Shown here: positions 25,401-58,862 of the stretch, piece after piece | Position numbering within the stretch: the stretch's first letter is position 1 | Layout of the letters: each line of letters starts with the position of its first letter | Origin: Syngnathus acus | Lineage: Eukaryota > Chordata > Actinopteri > Syngnathiformes > Syngnathidae | Assembly (NCBI RefSeq): GCF_901709675.1 | Contig: NC_051090.1 | Coordinates: 237,501-301,500 of the forward strand | Direction of reading: 5' to 3' | Length of the DNA: 64,000 nt | The notes under the pieces: model-generated | Told to the model about the DNA's origin: nothing | Database searches by the model: none | The model's input: only the letters and a program-made list of their open reading frames with translations | Made by a program: the position numbers and the translations under genes

Positions 25401-27104
25401 ACCTGCTTTCGAAGCTCATCGCGAGTGTTTTCTGCACCAGAGTGGCATGTAGGACATTAGGTTGGCTTCTTTTCCACCAAAGAAGATTTGCACTAACGCT
25501 CCTGTGGTTATGGAACGTGGGCCTTTTGGACCCGTGTAGCCCTTCAATTCGGACAAGATTACTAGTAAAGATTCCAATATTAAACTGAGTCTTTCTTGAA
25601 CTGGATTTCATGCGAGGCTGACTGTCAGACAATGGAACGAGGGGAACTCTTAGTTAGTTTGGGATTTGTGGCTAAAACATATGTTTGTGGAAGAAGATAT
25701 TAAAGGCTTTGAGTCCGGATGGCGCACTAAACAGTTTCAAACGCCCCCAACGTCCCTGAGGAGAAAGGTAGAATTTTGAAAAATTGTGCAAGCTCTCAAT
25801 GTTTTTGGAATGACATTTCTATCTGCTACAGGGGGTGAGATGTCAATGATTTCGTAGGCTGATCCTTACCGTCAAGGTCATTGGCACTCTCAATATTTGA
25901 GTTACTGGGCTGCTCCTCATCATCATCATCAGATTCTTCTGGGACTCCTACCAGGGCATTTCCAAGGACTGTGCTCTCCAACCTAACAGACATAAATGCA
26001 GTCAATGTGATAGTAAAACAAAACTCTTGGCTTTCTTCATTTATCACGGACTAACAAAGACAAACAGTACTAGTGTGTAGAGCGTGACAGGAAGTGAGCA
26101 ATTAAGATAACATGGTAACTACTTGCAACTTTGATTACCTGGCAAGCTCAAGTAGGGACTTCCCACACAGGAAGAAGGCCTCACCACATTCATCTGCTGT
26201 GTCTCCATACCTGGCAGCTCTCAAAGTCAAAGTCAAAGTCTGCTTTATTGTCAATTTCTTCACATGCCAAGACACAAAGAAATCGAAATGACGTTCCCAC
26301 GGTGACAAGACATAGTACACAATATACATACAACACAAAAAATAAAAACAAGAAGGCACAAACAATGAATAAATAATAAACAAATAAGAGGAGCAAAAAT
26401 GGAGCAAGTGTGCATACAGCAGACAGTCAGAATACAAGGTAACAGTGAGTAGATTGCAGCTTTCCGTTTCCCAAACGTGGACTTACAACATGCCGCATGC
26501 ATCCTGAAAGACACGGACTGCAGCGACAATGTCACCCATCACGAGATGTCTGTTGCCTTTGCCGATGAGCTTCTTTGCCTCCTCCATGACGTCACCAGAA
26601 CAGCTGCACAAACATACACGTTGCTGTCCGTGTTCCACAAGGCCCAGCGAGAAGGACGCGCGCGTGCGCACACACTCACCGGTCTGTTGCAGGTGCTGAC
26701 GACGAGCACGGCTTCTCATCCACGCCACTGTCAAACACATTTAACGCACGTTCAGTCACTTGGCAAGATCAATGACGTGGAGGCCATTCACGTCCCCCCT
26801 TCGAGTCATGGCATGGCATGGCCCCCCTTCGAGTCATGGCATGGCATGGCATGGCATGGCATGGCACGGCACGGCACGGTAGCCGAGCTAGACTGTTAGC
26901 TACATGTCAAGTGTTAGCATTTGAAGCGCTGCCGCCGGGAACAAAGCAGTTACGTCAGATATTCCACGCGCGCACAAGAAGAAGAATGGCAGCCATCCGC
27001 GAGGCTATCAGCGTTAGCAATGATCAAGCTCGCGCATTCAAATGCAAAATGACAAACAAGCGTTACCTCCCAGAGCTCGACGCGCCAGACATTTCCTCGG
27101 ACAT
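22444..27104 (-). CDS. nasp: nasp, nuclear autoantigenic sperm protein (SHNi-TPR histone H3-H4 chaperone)
   Basis: Nuclear chaperone for H3-H4 and linker histone. Exons: 27067-27104 (ATG 27104), 26680-26727, 26487-26603, 26139-26210, 25870-25982, 25092-25431, 24880-24923, 24717-24804, 24561-24634, 23923-24111, 23648-23806, 23009-23110, 22858-22932, 22444-22605. Diagnostic blocks are [18 protein letters not shown] with [20 protein letters not shown] (TPR1), an acidic segment, [19 protein letters not shown] (TPR2), [16 protein letters not shown] (TPR3), a coiled coil with [14 protein letters not shown], and [14 protein letters not shown], whose basic run fits the nuclear signal. The acidic insert is short, as in somatic-type NASP; total about 540 residues. 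Exon phases clash by one base at three places (the 25092 donor, exon 24561-24634, and between 23648 and 23110), so a microexon is missed or there are single-base errors. Confidence 0.95.
26216..26400. repeat. Interspersed repeat in a nasp intron, class uncertain
   Basis: Begins with tandem GTCAAA units followed by GTCTGCTTTATTGTCAATTT and CACATGCCAAGACACA, a sequence I recognise as widely dispersed in fish genomes. It fills most of the intron between exons 26487-26603 and 26139-26210. Confidence 0.45.
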
Positions 27105-27587
27105 CTTTCGGAGGCTTGCTGGAACTACAGCAACACAACCGTGCCGCGTATGCAATGCACACAGTCTTTGTTGGCGCGCTTAAATAGAGGAAAAACACTC
27201 TTGCTATTTCCGCTCAACTCTGAACGCGGGAGATTGTCTTTAAAGGGACCGTCACACATCCCGTGATGCATTCAGGGGGTATGGGAACAGACAAATTTGT
27301 ATCCCTCGCTTCGACCCCAGCTGTTTTATGTTTTCAATAAACTTGCCTACGCAGCACTTTGAGGATCAAGTCCTATATGAAAAAAAGTGCCTATCGATCA
27401 TAACTGTTTGCGCGAGCCCTTTTTATGAACACATTCACTGGTGCATAATGCATTTTTGTTCAGCTAGTTTGGGTTTAGGATACGGGATTCATGCCATCAT
27501 GTAGCAATAAATGTGCTTGGTACAGCTCATGCGTTGTTTTTGGCTTTTCATCATAAAAGTGAGCAACCGACCAAGCAGCCTTCACAT
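27105..27587. other. Intergenic, nasp 5' flank
   Basis: The first 150 bases upstream of the nasp ATG are CpG-containing and probably hold its TATA-less promoter. Nothing else recognisable precedes the tRNA gene. Confidence 0.4.
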
Positions 27588-27660
27588 GCCTCGATAGCGC
27601 AGTAGGCAGCGCGTCAGTCTCATAATCTGAAGGTCGTGAGTTCGATCCTCACTCGGGGCA
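27588..27660 (+). tRNA. tRNA-Met (anticodon CAT), elongator type
   Basis: 73 nt without intron. The 7-bp acceptor stem pairs GCCTCGA with TCGGGGC (one G-T pair) and the discriminator base is A. The D arm holds box A (TAGCGCAGTAGG), the anticodon loop is CTCATAA with CAT at 27621-27623, and the T arm is GTGAG-TTCGATC-CTCAC containing box B. A TTTTT Pol III terminator follows at 27666-27670. Sequence and loop match elongator tRNA-Met, not the initiator. The CCA end is not encoded, as expected in a nuclear gene. Confidence 0.97.
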
Positions 27661-27665
27661 AGGAA

Positions 27666-27670
27666 TTTTT
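27666..27670 (+). terminator. Pol III terminator of tRNA-Met
   Basis: Run of five T beginning six bases after the tRNA 3' end. Confidence 0.85.
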
Positions 27671-28270
27671 GATCTTCCCTATTGTATTTACGGAGATGAC
27701 TTTCATTTGCCTCATTTGTAAACGCAGCAATTGCGCCAATGTTAACTTACGCTTTCCTTCTTTACGAATCCAATAAGTAACTCATCTAAATAAATCAAAG
27801 AATACACTCTAGTACAGAGTGTAATAGTGTGATGTCACAGAGGAATCAGTAGGTGGTACCCATGCTCAATTTTGTTCCAACTTTTTTTTATTCAGAAAAC
27901 AGCTACCATAGTAAAACGGAGTAGAATATGTGGATCAAGATCAACCGGGGAAATAACTTTTAACTCACCCTTCAGTCGTTTTCTCATACGGGTTGTGTTT
28001 TCAGTCGGGTTCTCATCAATTGATGCAGTTGAAAACATTTCAATGCGCAGGACAATTAGGAAACGGAGAGAGCGAGAGAGAGAGCGAGAGCGAGAGCGAG
28101 AGAGAGAGAGAGAGATGGTGGGTTGGGGTGGGGTGCGCCTGAGCCTTAGAGTGGGCTCCAGGCAGTCTCGGGCTTCACCTCGACTCACTCTATCATACAG
28201 TGGCCAGTGGAATGCTTCGGTAGTCATCCGGTGGCCACCTTTCGTTAGCTTGACTCTCTGAGATGTTGCA

Positions 28271-37542
<9,272 letters not shown>

Positions 37543-38737
37543 GCTGCAAAATGAGTGAGTCTGGGCGTGCGTGCGTGCGTGCGACTTTAAAACGACGAGC
37601 CTGCGTTTAAAAGCTGTCGCTCATCTTCACAACAATGATAATTGTCATCATGGTGGAAGATGAACTATTGATGGAGCATTTGCTATGACTTGCACTGACC
37701 TCTCTGCTCACTTGTAGTATTTAACTCTTCGAGAACAGATGGCAAAGCACTACTTTTTTCAAGAGGTGTAAATACAAATCTATATATTATATATTTATAT
37801 AAAGACTTTATGATTTGTTTTTGTATAAATAGTAGGTCCCCTGTAGGTATTAATTGCACTTTTTTTAAACACACTGATAAGATCCAGGACCGCTATAGTT
37901 TGTCGTTATAGAAATGTGATTCATTCATGCAACCCAGAAATGGAAAAAAAACACCATGATTTCAAAAGAGGTAGAAGAGACATTCATAGTGCCTTATGAC
38001 CAATCATTTGAAGTAATGATCCTGTTCATGAAATGCAAACGCTGAATGATTGAAAGCAGAGGCCTTTTAGTCAATCCTACCCAACAAATGGCATTAGTGG
38101 TCAAAACAAACCTTTTACTTTTGTCGCCATTCAATATCAATACAAGGCACATATTGTTCTTCTGTTTTCTCCTGGCCCTCTTCACTCAAAAGAAGCATAG
38201 AAGGAAGGAACTCAATCTAGGGAGCTATTCCTTTGAAGACAAGCATTTCTTTGACAGCACTCATCTTTTCTTGATTTCAACGGCTGCCCTCTTCTTTCCA
38301 AATAAGAGGGACGACAGGCTTCTCGACAAATTTGATCGACTCCATCAGCCTGTCCCAATTTTCCAAACATGATGGAAGTGGCGCCACACAATCTTCATCT
38401 GGTAATATAGAGCCAACGCTAGCTCTCCCCGAAGCGTGCAAAGCAGCAAGGTAGACAAGTTGAATACTGATGAATATATTCCAAAGGCTGCCAGTTAAGC
38501 AGCTGAAGGACATTTTGCACATCTGTCAGCGGGGGGGGGGGGGGGGCCTGACTTCTTCAAGGTATCATTAACATCCATCCTGCCAGATACTAATAGCAAT
38601 GGAAATGTTTGACTGCGGCTGCTGCTGCTGCTTCTCGTGGTGCCTGAAAAGCAACCTGCCATTATTATTGAAGAAATGTATTTCTGACTACATTTGAACA
38701 TGTTTGCCTGAATTCTGTTGGATCTTTTGACTTCATC

Positions 38738-38743
38738 AATAAA
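38738..38743 (+). terminator. Candidate gpc5 polyadenylation signal (AATAAA)
   Basis: First good canonical AATAAA on the plus strand after the gpc5 stop (about 1.2 kb of 3' UTR), followed by a T/GT-rich stretch. Confidence 0.5.
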
Positions 38744-38834
38744 ATGTTGAATCTGAGCTCATTTGTTTATTCGTCATTGTGTGGAAGACGTGGGGCTGCC
38801 TGAAGAAAATACAAATGACTTCTCTGAACGGATT

Positions 38835-38837
<3 letters not shown>

Positions 38838-38871
<34 letters not shown>
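38838..38871. repeat. (AT)n microsatellite
   Basis: About 17 AT units in the gpc5-gpc6 interval. Confidence 0.9.
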
Positions 38872-38874
<3 letters not shown>

Positions 38875-39647
38875 GACAATGTACATTTTTGTCTCACCTT
38901 TGCAATAAGTGAGTGCTTTAATAAGATGAGCTTTTTTCTTCTTGTGTTGGCCTGGAAGCCAGCCAATAATTCACTCTCATGCCATCATGTCAATGTTTAT
39001 TGGTAGTAGCCAAGAGATTTTATCTTGAGTGGCAGGTAAGGTATTAAATGAGACATAGCTTCATCATTTATAAGATTGATGGTTTCCTGGCGTGCGTGCG
39101 TGTTTTAGAACAGCCATTGATGATTATTTTCGCTGCCTCTGCACTGCAGTGATACACTATCCCGATCTAAATGTCACTCATGTGATTTACGGTCTGCCAC
39201 CCAAAATGAGCTTGTGAAAAACATATTTGGACTCCCAAAGTTGAATGCAGGTTCCAACAGGCTTCCTTCCCAGCGTTGATTCTTCCTTGACATCTTCATG
39301 CTTTGGTGCTTGGCTGGCATGCACTTGGAAACAAAGAGCCCATTATATCAGCGTGATAATGATGTGTGAGAACAACAACAATTGAGAATAGATTTGAAGT
39401 CTTTACCGGCGGCCGGCTTTGATATGCTAAGCTGAGCCAACACCGAGCAGTCAACATTCACACACTTACTACATGAAGCAGCCAGGTAGGTATCAGTTGA
39501 GCTAACTCCACAGATCTCAGAGCTCATATTGAATTTCTGTCCATGTGGAATGTGGCCAAGTCATATGATGAATTGAATGACTCTTTTTCATTTTCCCATG
39601 ACAAAAGCTGGCACCATTATGAAGGTGTCATTTACTAGCTATGATGA

Positions 39648-39734
<87 letters not shown>

Positions 39735-41029
39735 GTTTCCACCTGGAAAAATACTCAATAGAAATGTGATTTGTAGTCCAAGCTTTTTTTGAGTCATCAA
39801 ACAGGCCTTGTCAATAACCCGTTGTCTTCAAATAAATGCGGTCACAGCCACTGCGCAATGCCAATTTCGTTTTCAAAGCAAAATATGGATGCTTTGGAAT
39901 CGTTCTAAAGCATCCATATTTGGTCCTCCACATTTATTCATCTGGTCCTGACCAGAATATAGTCACTCCCAAGCAGCTTGATTGTTATGCAAGGATGCTT
40001 GGGCATTTCCAAGGTGTCACGACGATTGTCACTCCAGTGACCTTTCCAGGTTCTGCCACTCCAAGCATGTTGGATGCGGCCAACGAGTGTGGGACAGCTA
40101 AGCTCATCCATCACGTCCACCGCGCAGAGCGAGCGAGCGTGAGAGAGAAGGTACCCAATCCCCCGGCGGTGAGTGATTTCCCTGTCCAAATGCCGCCTGC
40201 ATTTGATGGCCCAAAATGCTGCTGTTCACGAATGGAATAGGAGAGGGCAAAAGCTTCAAGTTCTTTAGTATTGCACTTGCGTAGAATTGCCTGCTGTTGA
40301 CTCTCTCTAACGGACGTGTGTCCTCACGAGTGTCACGGATTAGATGGAGCCTATCGCAGCTATTCACACATCTGGACAATTCTCTATGAGTCTTGAATGA
40401 ATGGAGCATGCTAGTTTTTGGATTGTGTAGGGCCAGAGTATGTGCACAAAACGCACACAAGGACAGGAAAAACGTGCAGAGTTTGGATTTCATTTCCATT
40501 TTGATGGATTTTATGATCCTTATTTAGTTGAATTGATTGTATGATCCTTATTTACTGCTAATAGGGGTCGTGGTTTGGTCATTTGGATGGGAGAGATGGA
40601 CGGTGGGTGCGCTGATGTATCCAAATTGTTGCAATCTGATCGAAACCGTGAGTGAGAGTGCAGAGGGAGGGATGGTGTCACACGAATTCTCACCACGTAG
40701 GCTTCTTGTTTTATTCTCCAAGGAGGAACGCTTTTAATACAACATCTTTGAGATCCTGCAGCCCCCCCCACCCCCCCTTTCTCTCCCTCCCTGTCGCTCT
40801 CTTTGTCTCCAGCATCCCTCCCGTTCCAGAAGAGGAGGCGGCGGCGGCGGCGGCGAAGGAAGGGAAGGAGAGGAGCGAGAGGAAAGCAAAGGAAAAGAAA
40901 GGAGGTGCGCCCGCCCCGCCGTACCTGACACCTCCAAGCGAGCGCCTCGTGCGCACAATTGGAGCTGGCTTCGGCTTGGTGTCTCTCTCGGCCCACTTGC
41001 TCCATCCAATAGTTCCCCGACATCGCTCC

Positions 41030-41084
<55 letters not shown>

Positions 41085-41102
41085 GATAGTGAAGGAGTAG
41101 CG
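38872..41102. other. gpc5-gpc6 intergenic interval and gpc6 upstream region
   Basis: No coding exon seen. It holds an 80-bp (CT)n array at 39,651-39,730 and a perfect 15-bp inverted repeat at 39,881-39,921. From about 40,740 to 41,090 there is a CpG- and GGC-rich block with another (CT)n run ending just before the gpc6 start, a likely TATA-less promoter. Confidence 0.55.
39651..39731. repeat. (CT)n microsatellite, about 80 bp
   Basis: Pure CT array; the Ser-Leu frame across it is an artefact. Confidence 0.97.
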
Positions 41103-41298
41103 ATGCAGTGTTCCCCTGGCGGATTTTCTTGGATTAGGCTAGAGAGGATGCTTGTCCTGGTGCTGTGTGTGCTGCCGGTGGCACCGGCTCTGAGCGGAAC
41201 AACCGGGCCTGCCCTGGACAGAAGCTGCGCCGACCTGCGCCAGTTCTACACCGGCAAGGGCTTCACGCTCGCCGGAGTACCTCAAACGGAGACCTCCG
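41103..41298 (+). CDS. gpc6: gpc6-like glypican, first exon only (rest missing at gap)
   Basis: Encodes a signal peptide (RMLVLVLCVLPVAPALSG) and the mature N-terminus SCADLRQFYTGKGFTLAGVP, ending in phase 1 after TETSG at a GTGAGT donor. The C-x-x-x-R-x-x-Y-x-x-K-G-F motif and phase match exon 1 of the GPC1/2/4/6 subfamily, not GPC3/5. Lying downstream of gpc5 in the same orientation, it is most simply gpc6 (the GPC5-GPC6 tandem is conserved in vertebrates). ATG 41103 is used; the internal ATG at 41148 gives a more typical signal peptide and may be the real start. No second exon occurs before the N gap at 43,142. Confidence 0.8.
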
Positions 41299-42571
41299 GT
41301 GAGTTGAGGAGAACAATTCAATTCAATCAAACACTTACTGTATGTCTTCCTACACTTGACACTCTCCAAATATTGTCCTATTTCTGAGAGAGAGAGAGCG
41401 CTTAAAATGGTTGTGTTTTGATTGCTCATTCCACATGTTCATTTGCTTATTATCTTCTAAAAGGTGGACCGCTCATGGTTGAGCTCACTTGATGCACTTT
41501 ATGGCTACTCCCATTTGCAGTTTCTTTGACAAGCCATTTGGGGTTGCGCCCTGCACGCACGCACGCACGCACGCATTATTCCCATTAAAATGATGATAGG
41601 TTTGCAAGTAGGCCTAATCAATCTGTTTTACGGTAAACTAATCTATGACCCCAAAATACTTTTATTTGCATCTGTGTATGCATGTGCGTGTGTGTAAATA
41701 TGATCTGTAATTGCGGCATGCTCTAAAACTCCAAGTGATGCTTATCTATGATAAACATCAAGTCAGGCTGAACAAAAGGGGGTGCTTATACTGCAGCAAT
41801 CATTCTTTGAAAGCATTCATTTCCATTCTCTAATCATCCAGTCAATTACCTACCCTGCACGTCAGGTAATCAATCAGACTGACAATTGCTTGCTCAGCCC
41901 GTTCGTTCACACACACACACGCACACACACACACGCCAGAGTTGCAGTTCACACATTCGGATGAAGTCGCCTGAACGGCCACGGGAGAACCTTTTTCCTT
42001 GAAAGCAATCATACGTCTTTGAAAGGTGCACAGTGGCGGTGGCGGCAGGCAGGCTGGAAATAAAGAGACAAAAGACTGTGCTTGTGTGTCAGCTTGGGAT
42101 GATGCAGAAGGTCATTCACATATGTCTCGCTCGTGCGCTGAGATATGAGGCAGTTTGTGTGCGTGGGTGCTTGATGCTGAACGCCATAGCAACACACGGA
42201 CGAGAGGGAGGCGTACAAATGCGGCTAGAAGCGCGCTCGGATGGAGGAAACTGGACGATTGGCACAAGGATGAACAGAAAGAAAGAAAGAAAGAAAAAAG
42301 AAAGAAAGAAAGAAAAAAGAAAGAAAAGTGAGTCACTCAAGGTCTCGGTTTGTGCTTTTGCATTTCATTATCTGACCTAATAAGAGTTGAATGTGGTATG
42401 CGTGCTCCAGATCTTGAGAATGCAATGTTGTCAGTGTCACAGAGCAGAGGCATTGTCCCACAGGTTTAATTTTCCTGCTGTCTGCCACTTTGTCCGCGTG
42501 CCTGCGAGCACATTTCAGTCTCACAATGTAGCCAGCCAGCCAGCCAGCCAGCCATCCAGCTCCACCGCCAT

Positions 42572-42622
<51 letters not shown>

Positions 42623-43141
42623 CCAGCCAGCCAGCCAGCCAGCCACCGCCAGCCAGCCAGCCATCCAGCCCACCTTCACCTGACTCATTTTGTTTTTGCT
42701 GTTTGAAAGGCAATACCGCCCAAAACGTTCCATTGACAAAGGCATTATCTTGCTGAGGAGTACACACCCATGTGATCAGATGACCCGCGGCGAGAAAATG
42801 AAACCGGTTTCTTTCCTGCTTGGCTTGGTGAAAATTGCGCTAGATTGTGCTTGTTTCTTGGAATTGTCTTTGATGAACAAACAGAAACAACAGTGTCATT
42901 TCAAATAGACTTTCAAATCGTATGACCTATTTGATGGCAATTTCAAAATATATGACTCTTTTGATGGCCATTCATACAATGAATACATGAATGGCATGGC
43001 AAATTTCATCAAAATGTCATGCAGTGCCATTTTAAGGCAAGGCCACATCTCCTGCGTGTTGTGCGAGCCAGCCAGCCAGCCAGCCAGCCAGCGAGCGAGG
43101 AGTCGTCACAGTGGCCTACTTTCCGTTTCACTAACCTTTGA
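41299..43141. other. Presumed gpc6 intron 1 up to the gap
   Basis: No exon recognised. Contains a (GAAA)n run at 42,278-42,330, an (AGCC)n array at 42,530-42,665 and a second short AGCC array at 43,067-43,094 close to the contig end. Confidence 0.5.
42530..42665. repeat. (AGCC)n microsatellite
   Basis: Tetranucleotide array with CATCCAGCTCCACC and CACC interruptions, near the left contig end. Confidence 0.95.
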
Positions 43142-43341
43142 NNNNNNNNNNNNNNNNNNNNNNNNNNNNNNNNNNNNNNNNNNNNNNNNNNNNNNNNNNN
43201 NNNNNNNNNNNNNNNNNNNNNNNNNNNNNNNNNNNNNNNNNNNNNNNNNNNNNNNNNNNNNNNNNNNNNNNNNNNNNNNNNNNNNNNNNNNNNNNNNNNN
43301 NNNNNNNNNNNNNNNNNNNNNNNNNNNNNNNNNNNNNNNNN
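43142..43341. other. Assembly gap, exactly 200 N
   Basis: Round-number run of N separating the gpc6 contig from the palindromic contig; a placeholder length, so the true distance and even the adjacency are unknown. Confidence 1.
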
Positions 43342-43551
43342 GCTGTGGCAAATCTGACGATGCCCCATGACACCATTTCTGACTTGACCACTGTGGTAGT
43401 CATGACTACAAGCAGAAAGTTACTTTAGGTGGACTTTTACACCCCGCTTCAGGAAATTGGGGGCTATGAAATTCCTCTCTGAGAGAGAACGCGAGTTACC
43501 GTCAAAGTACGAGCAGTATGTCAATACAATACCTTCCTCCTTCCTTCCTTC

Positions 43552-43868
43552 CAGCTCAGTGGCCTAGTGGTAGAGTGTCCGCCCTGAGACTGGAAGGTTG
43601 TGGGTTGAAACCCCGGCCGGCGGGTCATACCAAAGACTATAAAATGGGAGCCATTGCCTCCCTGCTTGGCACTCAGCATAAGGGTTGGAATTGGGGGGTT
43701 AGATCACAATTGATTCCCGAGCCCGGCGGCACCGCTGCTGCTCACTGCTCCCCTCCCCCAGGGGATGGATTAAAATCACACGGGGATGGGTTCAATGCAG
43801 AGGACAATTTCACCACACCCAGATGTGTGTGTGACGATCATTGGGACTTTAACTTTGACTTTAACTTT
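43552..43868 (+). mobile_element. tRNA-derived SINE, copy 2 (left palindrome arm)
   Basis: Same element as at 15.59 kb, in plus orientation with box A, box B and the AACTTT-repeat tail, inserted within a (CTTC)n stretch that flanks both ends. Mirror image of the copy at 53.68 kb. Confidence 0.85.
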
Positions 43869-43968
43869 TCCTTCCTTCCTTCCTTAGCGTCTGCAGTCAG
43901 TCAGTAGTCAGTCAGTCAGTCAACGAGTACTGTGTTGTGCATTTCTGACATGTTATCGATCCAATTAC

Positions 43969-44147
43969 CTGAGCCGCTCCTTTCGGTACGGATGCCCATT
44001 GCAGCCAGGCCTGCCTTCAGTTCCGACACATCCACTTTCCCATCCTTGTTTGCGTCGAGTTTGGCAAACAGCTCCTCGTATATTTTGGGGCTCTCCGCCG
44101 AGCATTGACACTCCGTTAAAAAACATTTTTGCAACTATTTGATACAT
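43969..44147 (-). CDS. Mirror copy of slc25a24 exon 1, frameshifted (left arm)
   Basis: Reverse-complement counterpart of the exon at 53,404-53,583. The ATG lies at 44,147 and the donor at 43,969/43,968. A T-run one base longer than in the right arm breaks the frame after the eighth or ninth codon (KMFF...). The EF-hand DANKDGKVDVSE is still visible in another frame. No further slc25a24 exons follow it leftwards before the gap. Best seen as a duplicate from the fold-back, not a second gene. Confidence 0.85.
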
Positions 44148-44903
44148 CGTTTGCTTGACAAACGGAAACAATCTTCAGCTTTGTCAGCTATGGTAGCAAA
44201 TCCACTCCTGTGGTCGCCGCTGCTTCTGGTTTCGGTTCCGTGTAAGTTCGGATGGATCGGATTTCCGCAATGTCGCGCGCCGAACCGACACAACACACGT
44301 CGACTAGAGATGCTTGCATGAAGTAGATCATCCAATTGTTGATGTTTTTAGGAATGAGCCCGCGCGTGTGTGTGTGTGTGTGTGTGAGCGAGAGGTGGTT
44401 AGGAGACTTTAGACAGACTCGCCCGATTTTCCTTGGAGACCTCCTCTTTTTACGGACGCACGGGAGGCAGAGAGACACACCCTTCCTTCTGCATGATCTG
44501 CGCCCTCACATACTGCACACTGGGGGCGAGCTCTGAGAGTCCTATTTCTGTGCTATTTGAATACATTGATGTGTGAAATCTAAAGGCGCATTACATCACT
44601 CCAAAATATTCCGATCAAGTTCAAGAAACGACAAATGTCAACTTTTTCAACATCAACAAAAAATCCTCGAAATAGTCCTCATCCATCGACATTCACATAA
44701 GAGATACGTTGTTGGAACGATTTTTAACATGTCAGAAATTCCCATTAACTCCCCAAAAATGTCAACATTTTTCTCGTAAACTAACAAATCGCACAAATCC
44801 ATCCCATCCATTCCCAATGATACATTGTTGCCATTTGAAAATGTCAACATTCACCGAATTCATGCTGTGAACTGAGCAAACCGTTTTGGTGCGGTCTCTT
44901 TAA

Positions 44904-44911
44904 ATGCAAAT
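44904..44911. promoter_or_regulatory. Octamer motif and GC box, left-arm copy
   Basis: ATGCAAAT at 44,904, with a GC box (CCCGCCCC) about 25 bases on; mirror of the motif pair at 52,601-52,632. Confidence 0.4.
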
Positions 44912-45918
44912 GAGGGTACTTTAATCCCGCCCCCTCCAAGCTGCAAGATGTGCACCTCCCTTTCCGTCAGACGTATTTGTAGTTTTTCTTCTTTCTAGTA
45001 AACGTGTCCAAATGACCCGAACTATCCAGCACAGCGAGAGGGGGTCTTTTCCCTTTGTTTGTCCTATGAGACGTCTCAACAGCAAGTCACTTATTGATTA
45101 GACAGCAAAGAAAATGTATATTTAAATAATGCGACATATCTTATAAATGAAAGGCAATGGTGAAATGATGCAATTAGACTTCTTTTGTGCGTGCATGTAA
45201 TTGACAATCATACGTATCTCGCCTCGTCCATTGGCTATAGGGCCAGCCCTAGTAGGCTGTAATTTGAGAAATCCTGATTTGATAACTCCACGGTTTTCAA
45301 GGTTCTTTTAAAATATTATCTCTGGCGTACATCTGGAAATTTAATAAGCCCTGCTATTTGTGCAGTATTTCCATAACGTGTTTGCCCTTTCAATGTAGTG
45401 CTATGTACTGTGTTTTGTGGAATACATTATACTAAATTTGACATGATCTGGAAGGCTAAACGATTCAGAAAATTAGCTGGAAAATAAATCAAGTCTAAAT
45501 AATATGTATATCCGTTTATTTTTGTTACAATTATTTTCTTTCCAATTTCGCGGACCGCCTGCAATACTGCCACGGACCACTGGAGGCCTTGGAGCGCCGC
45601 GATCTAAATGGATGTTCTAGTACTTCGAACGCCAAGTGTCGACATTTTGGATTGAGTAACTCTATTTTATTTTGAAAGGTAAACTAGGAAGCGCTCGCTC
45701 GCTCGCTCGCTCGGTGTGCAGCTTTTCTCCTCCTGGCGTGCGTCTGTCGTGAGCGCTGGGAGAGCAGCAGTAGCAAGCAGCAGCTTCTCCATCTTCCCTC
45801 CACCTTCCCTCCCTCCCTCCCTCAACACTCAATGTGGTGATTACCTCTGTGCACAATGGACGTCGGACGACGACATTAAACATCCATCTCAAGACTGTCG
45901 AGCCCGTGCATGGATTTA

Positions 45919-48617
<2,699 letters not shown>

Positions 48618-48668
48618 GTTACCTTTGACCTTTTCATTGACTGCGAGCAACTGCTAACCCCCTATAAC

Positions 48669-48804
48669 ATATATATATATACGTATATATATATATATAC
48701 GTATATATATATATATATATATATATAGAATATATATATATATATACGTATATATATATATATATATATACGTATATATATTATATATTATATATATATA
48801 TATG
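48669..48804. repeat. (AT)n palindrome core
   Basis: About 136 bp of TATA/ATAT with a few ACGT steps, flanked by CCCCCTATAAC on the left and its reverse complement on the right. It is self-complementary throughout and forms the symmetry centre of the 10.9-kb inverted repeat. Confidence 0.97.
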
Positions 48805-48854
48805 GTTATAGGGGGTTAGCAGTGCTCGCAGTCAATGAAAAGGTCAAAGGTAAC

Positions 48855-58400
<9,546 letters not shown>

Positions 58401-58662
58401 GGACAAGAGACGATGATTGATTATGCACAAATGGACACCCCACTTTCTCCAATTCTGGCTCGCTATTCAATTGGGGTTCCAACTCAGACTCCAGGCAAAG
58501 CACGGCTGACTTTAAAATGTTCGTTTGGATTGCAATTTCCTCTAGTCGGATGATACATATTTGTTGGTCATCATCAGGAGCCGTCTCGAAAATCATTGTG
58601 CCTAAAGTATTTTTTCCACCTGTTTGCCTTTCTCTCCCTTACTTGGTAGATGTTTACGTCAC

Positions 58663-58680
58663 AATAAACACATGAATAAA
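58663..58680 (+). terminator. slc25a24 polyadenylation signals (two AATAAA)
   Basis: AATAAA at 58,663 and 58,675, about 265 bases after the stop codon, followed by a GT-rich stretch (CACTTGTGGTCGG). Confidence 0.7.
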
Positions 58681-58789
58681 AACATTTCAGTACACACTTG
58701 TGGTCGGTCATTGGAGGTATTATATTAACTCAAGTATGGATGTATGTTCTTTTGTGTGGTTTTAAGTTTGTATTTTTATTTTATTTTAG

Positions 58790-58862
58790 CAGATGCACTG
58801 ATCGGTTGGCACTTTTAATTTCGTTGTCCGTGTGACAATGACAATAAAGATCTATCTATTCC
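58790..58862 (+). mobile_element. 3' tail of a LINE-like repeat
   Basis: TTTAATTTCGTTGTCCGTGT followed by ACAATGACAATAAAGATCTA, typical of the 3' end of fish L2/CR1-type LINEs that finish in a short ATCT-type tandem tail. Only the last about 70 bp are seen. Confidence 0.5.

Noticed and set aside
41148-41298. Exon 1 of gpc5 misplaced downstream of its other exons
   Set aside because: gpc5 has its own complete first exon at 28,271-28,442 with matching phase; this exon has the Y-x-x-K-G-F motif of the GPC1/2/4/6 subfamily and is a separate gene.
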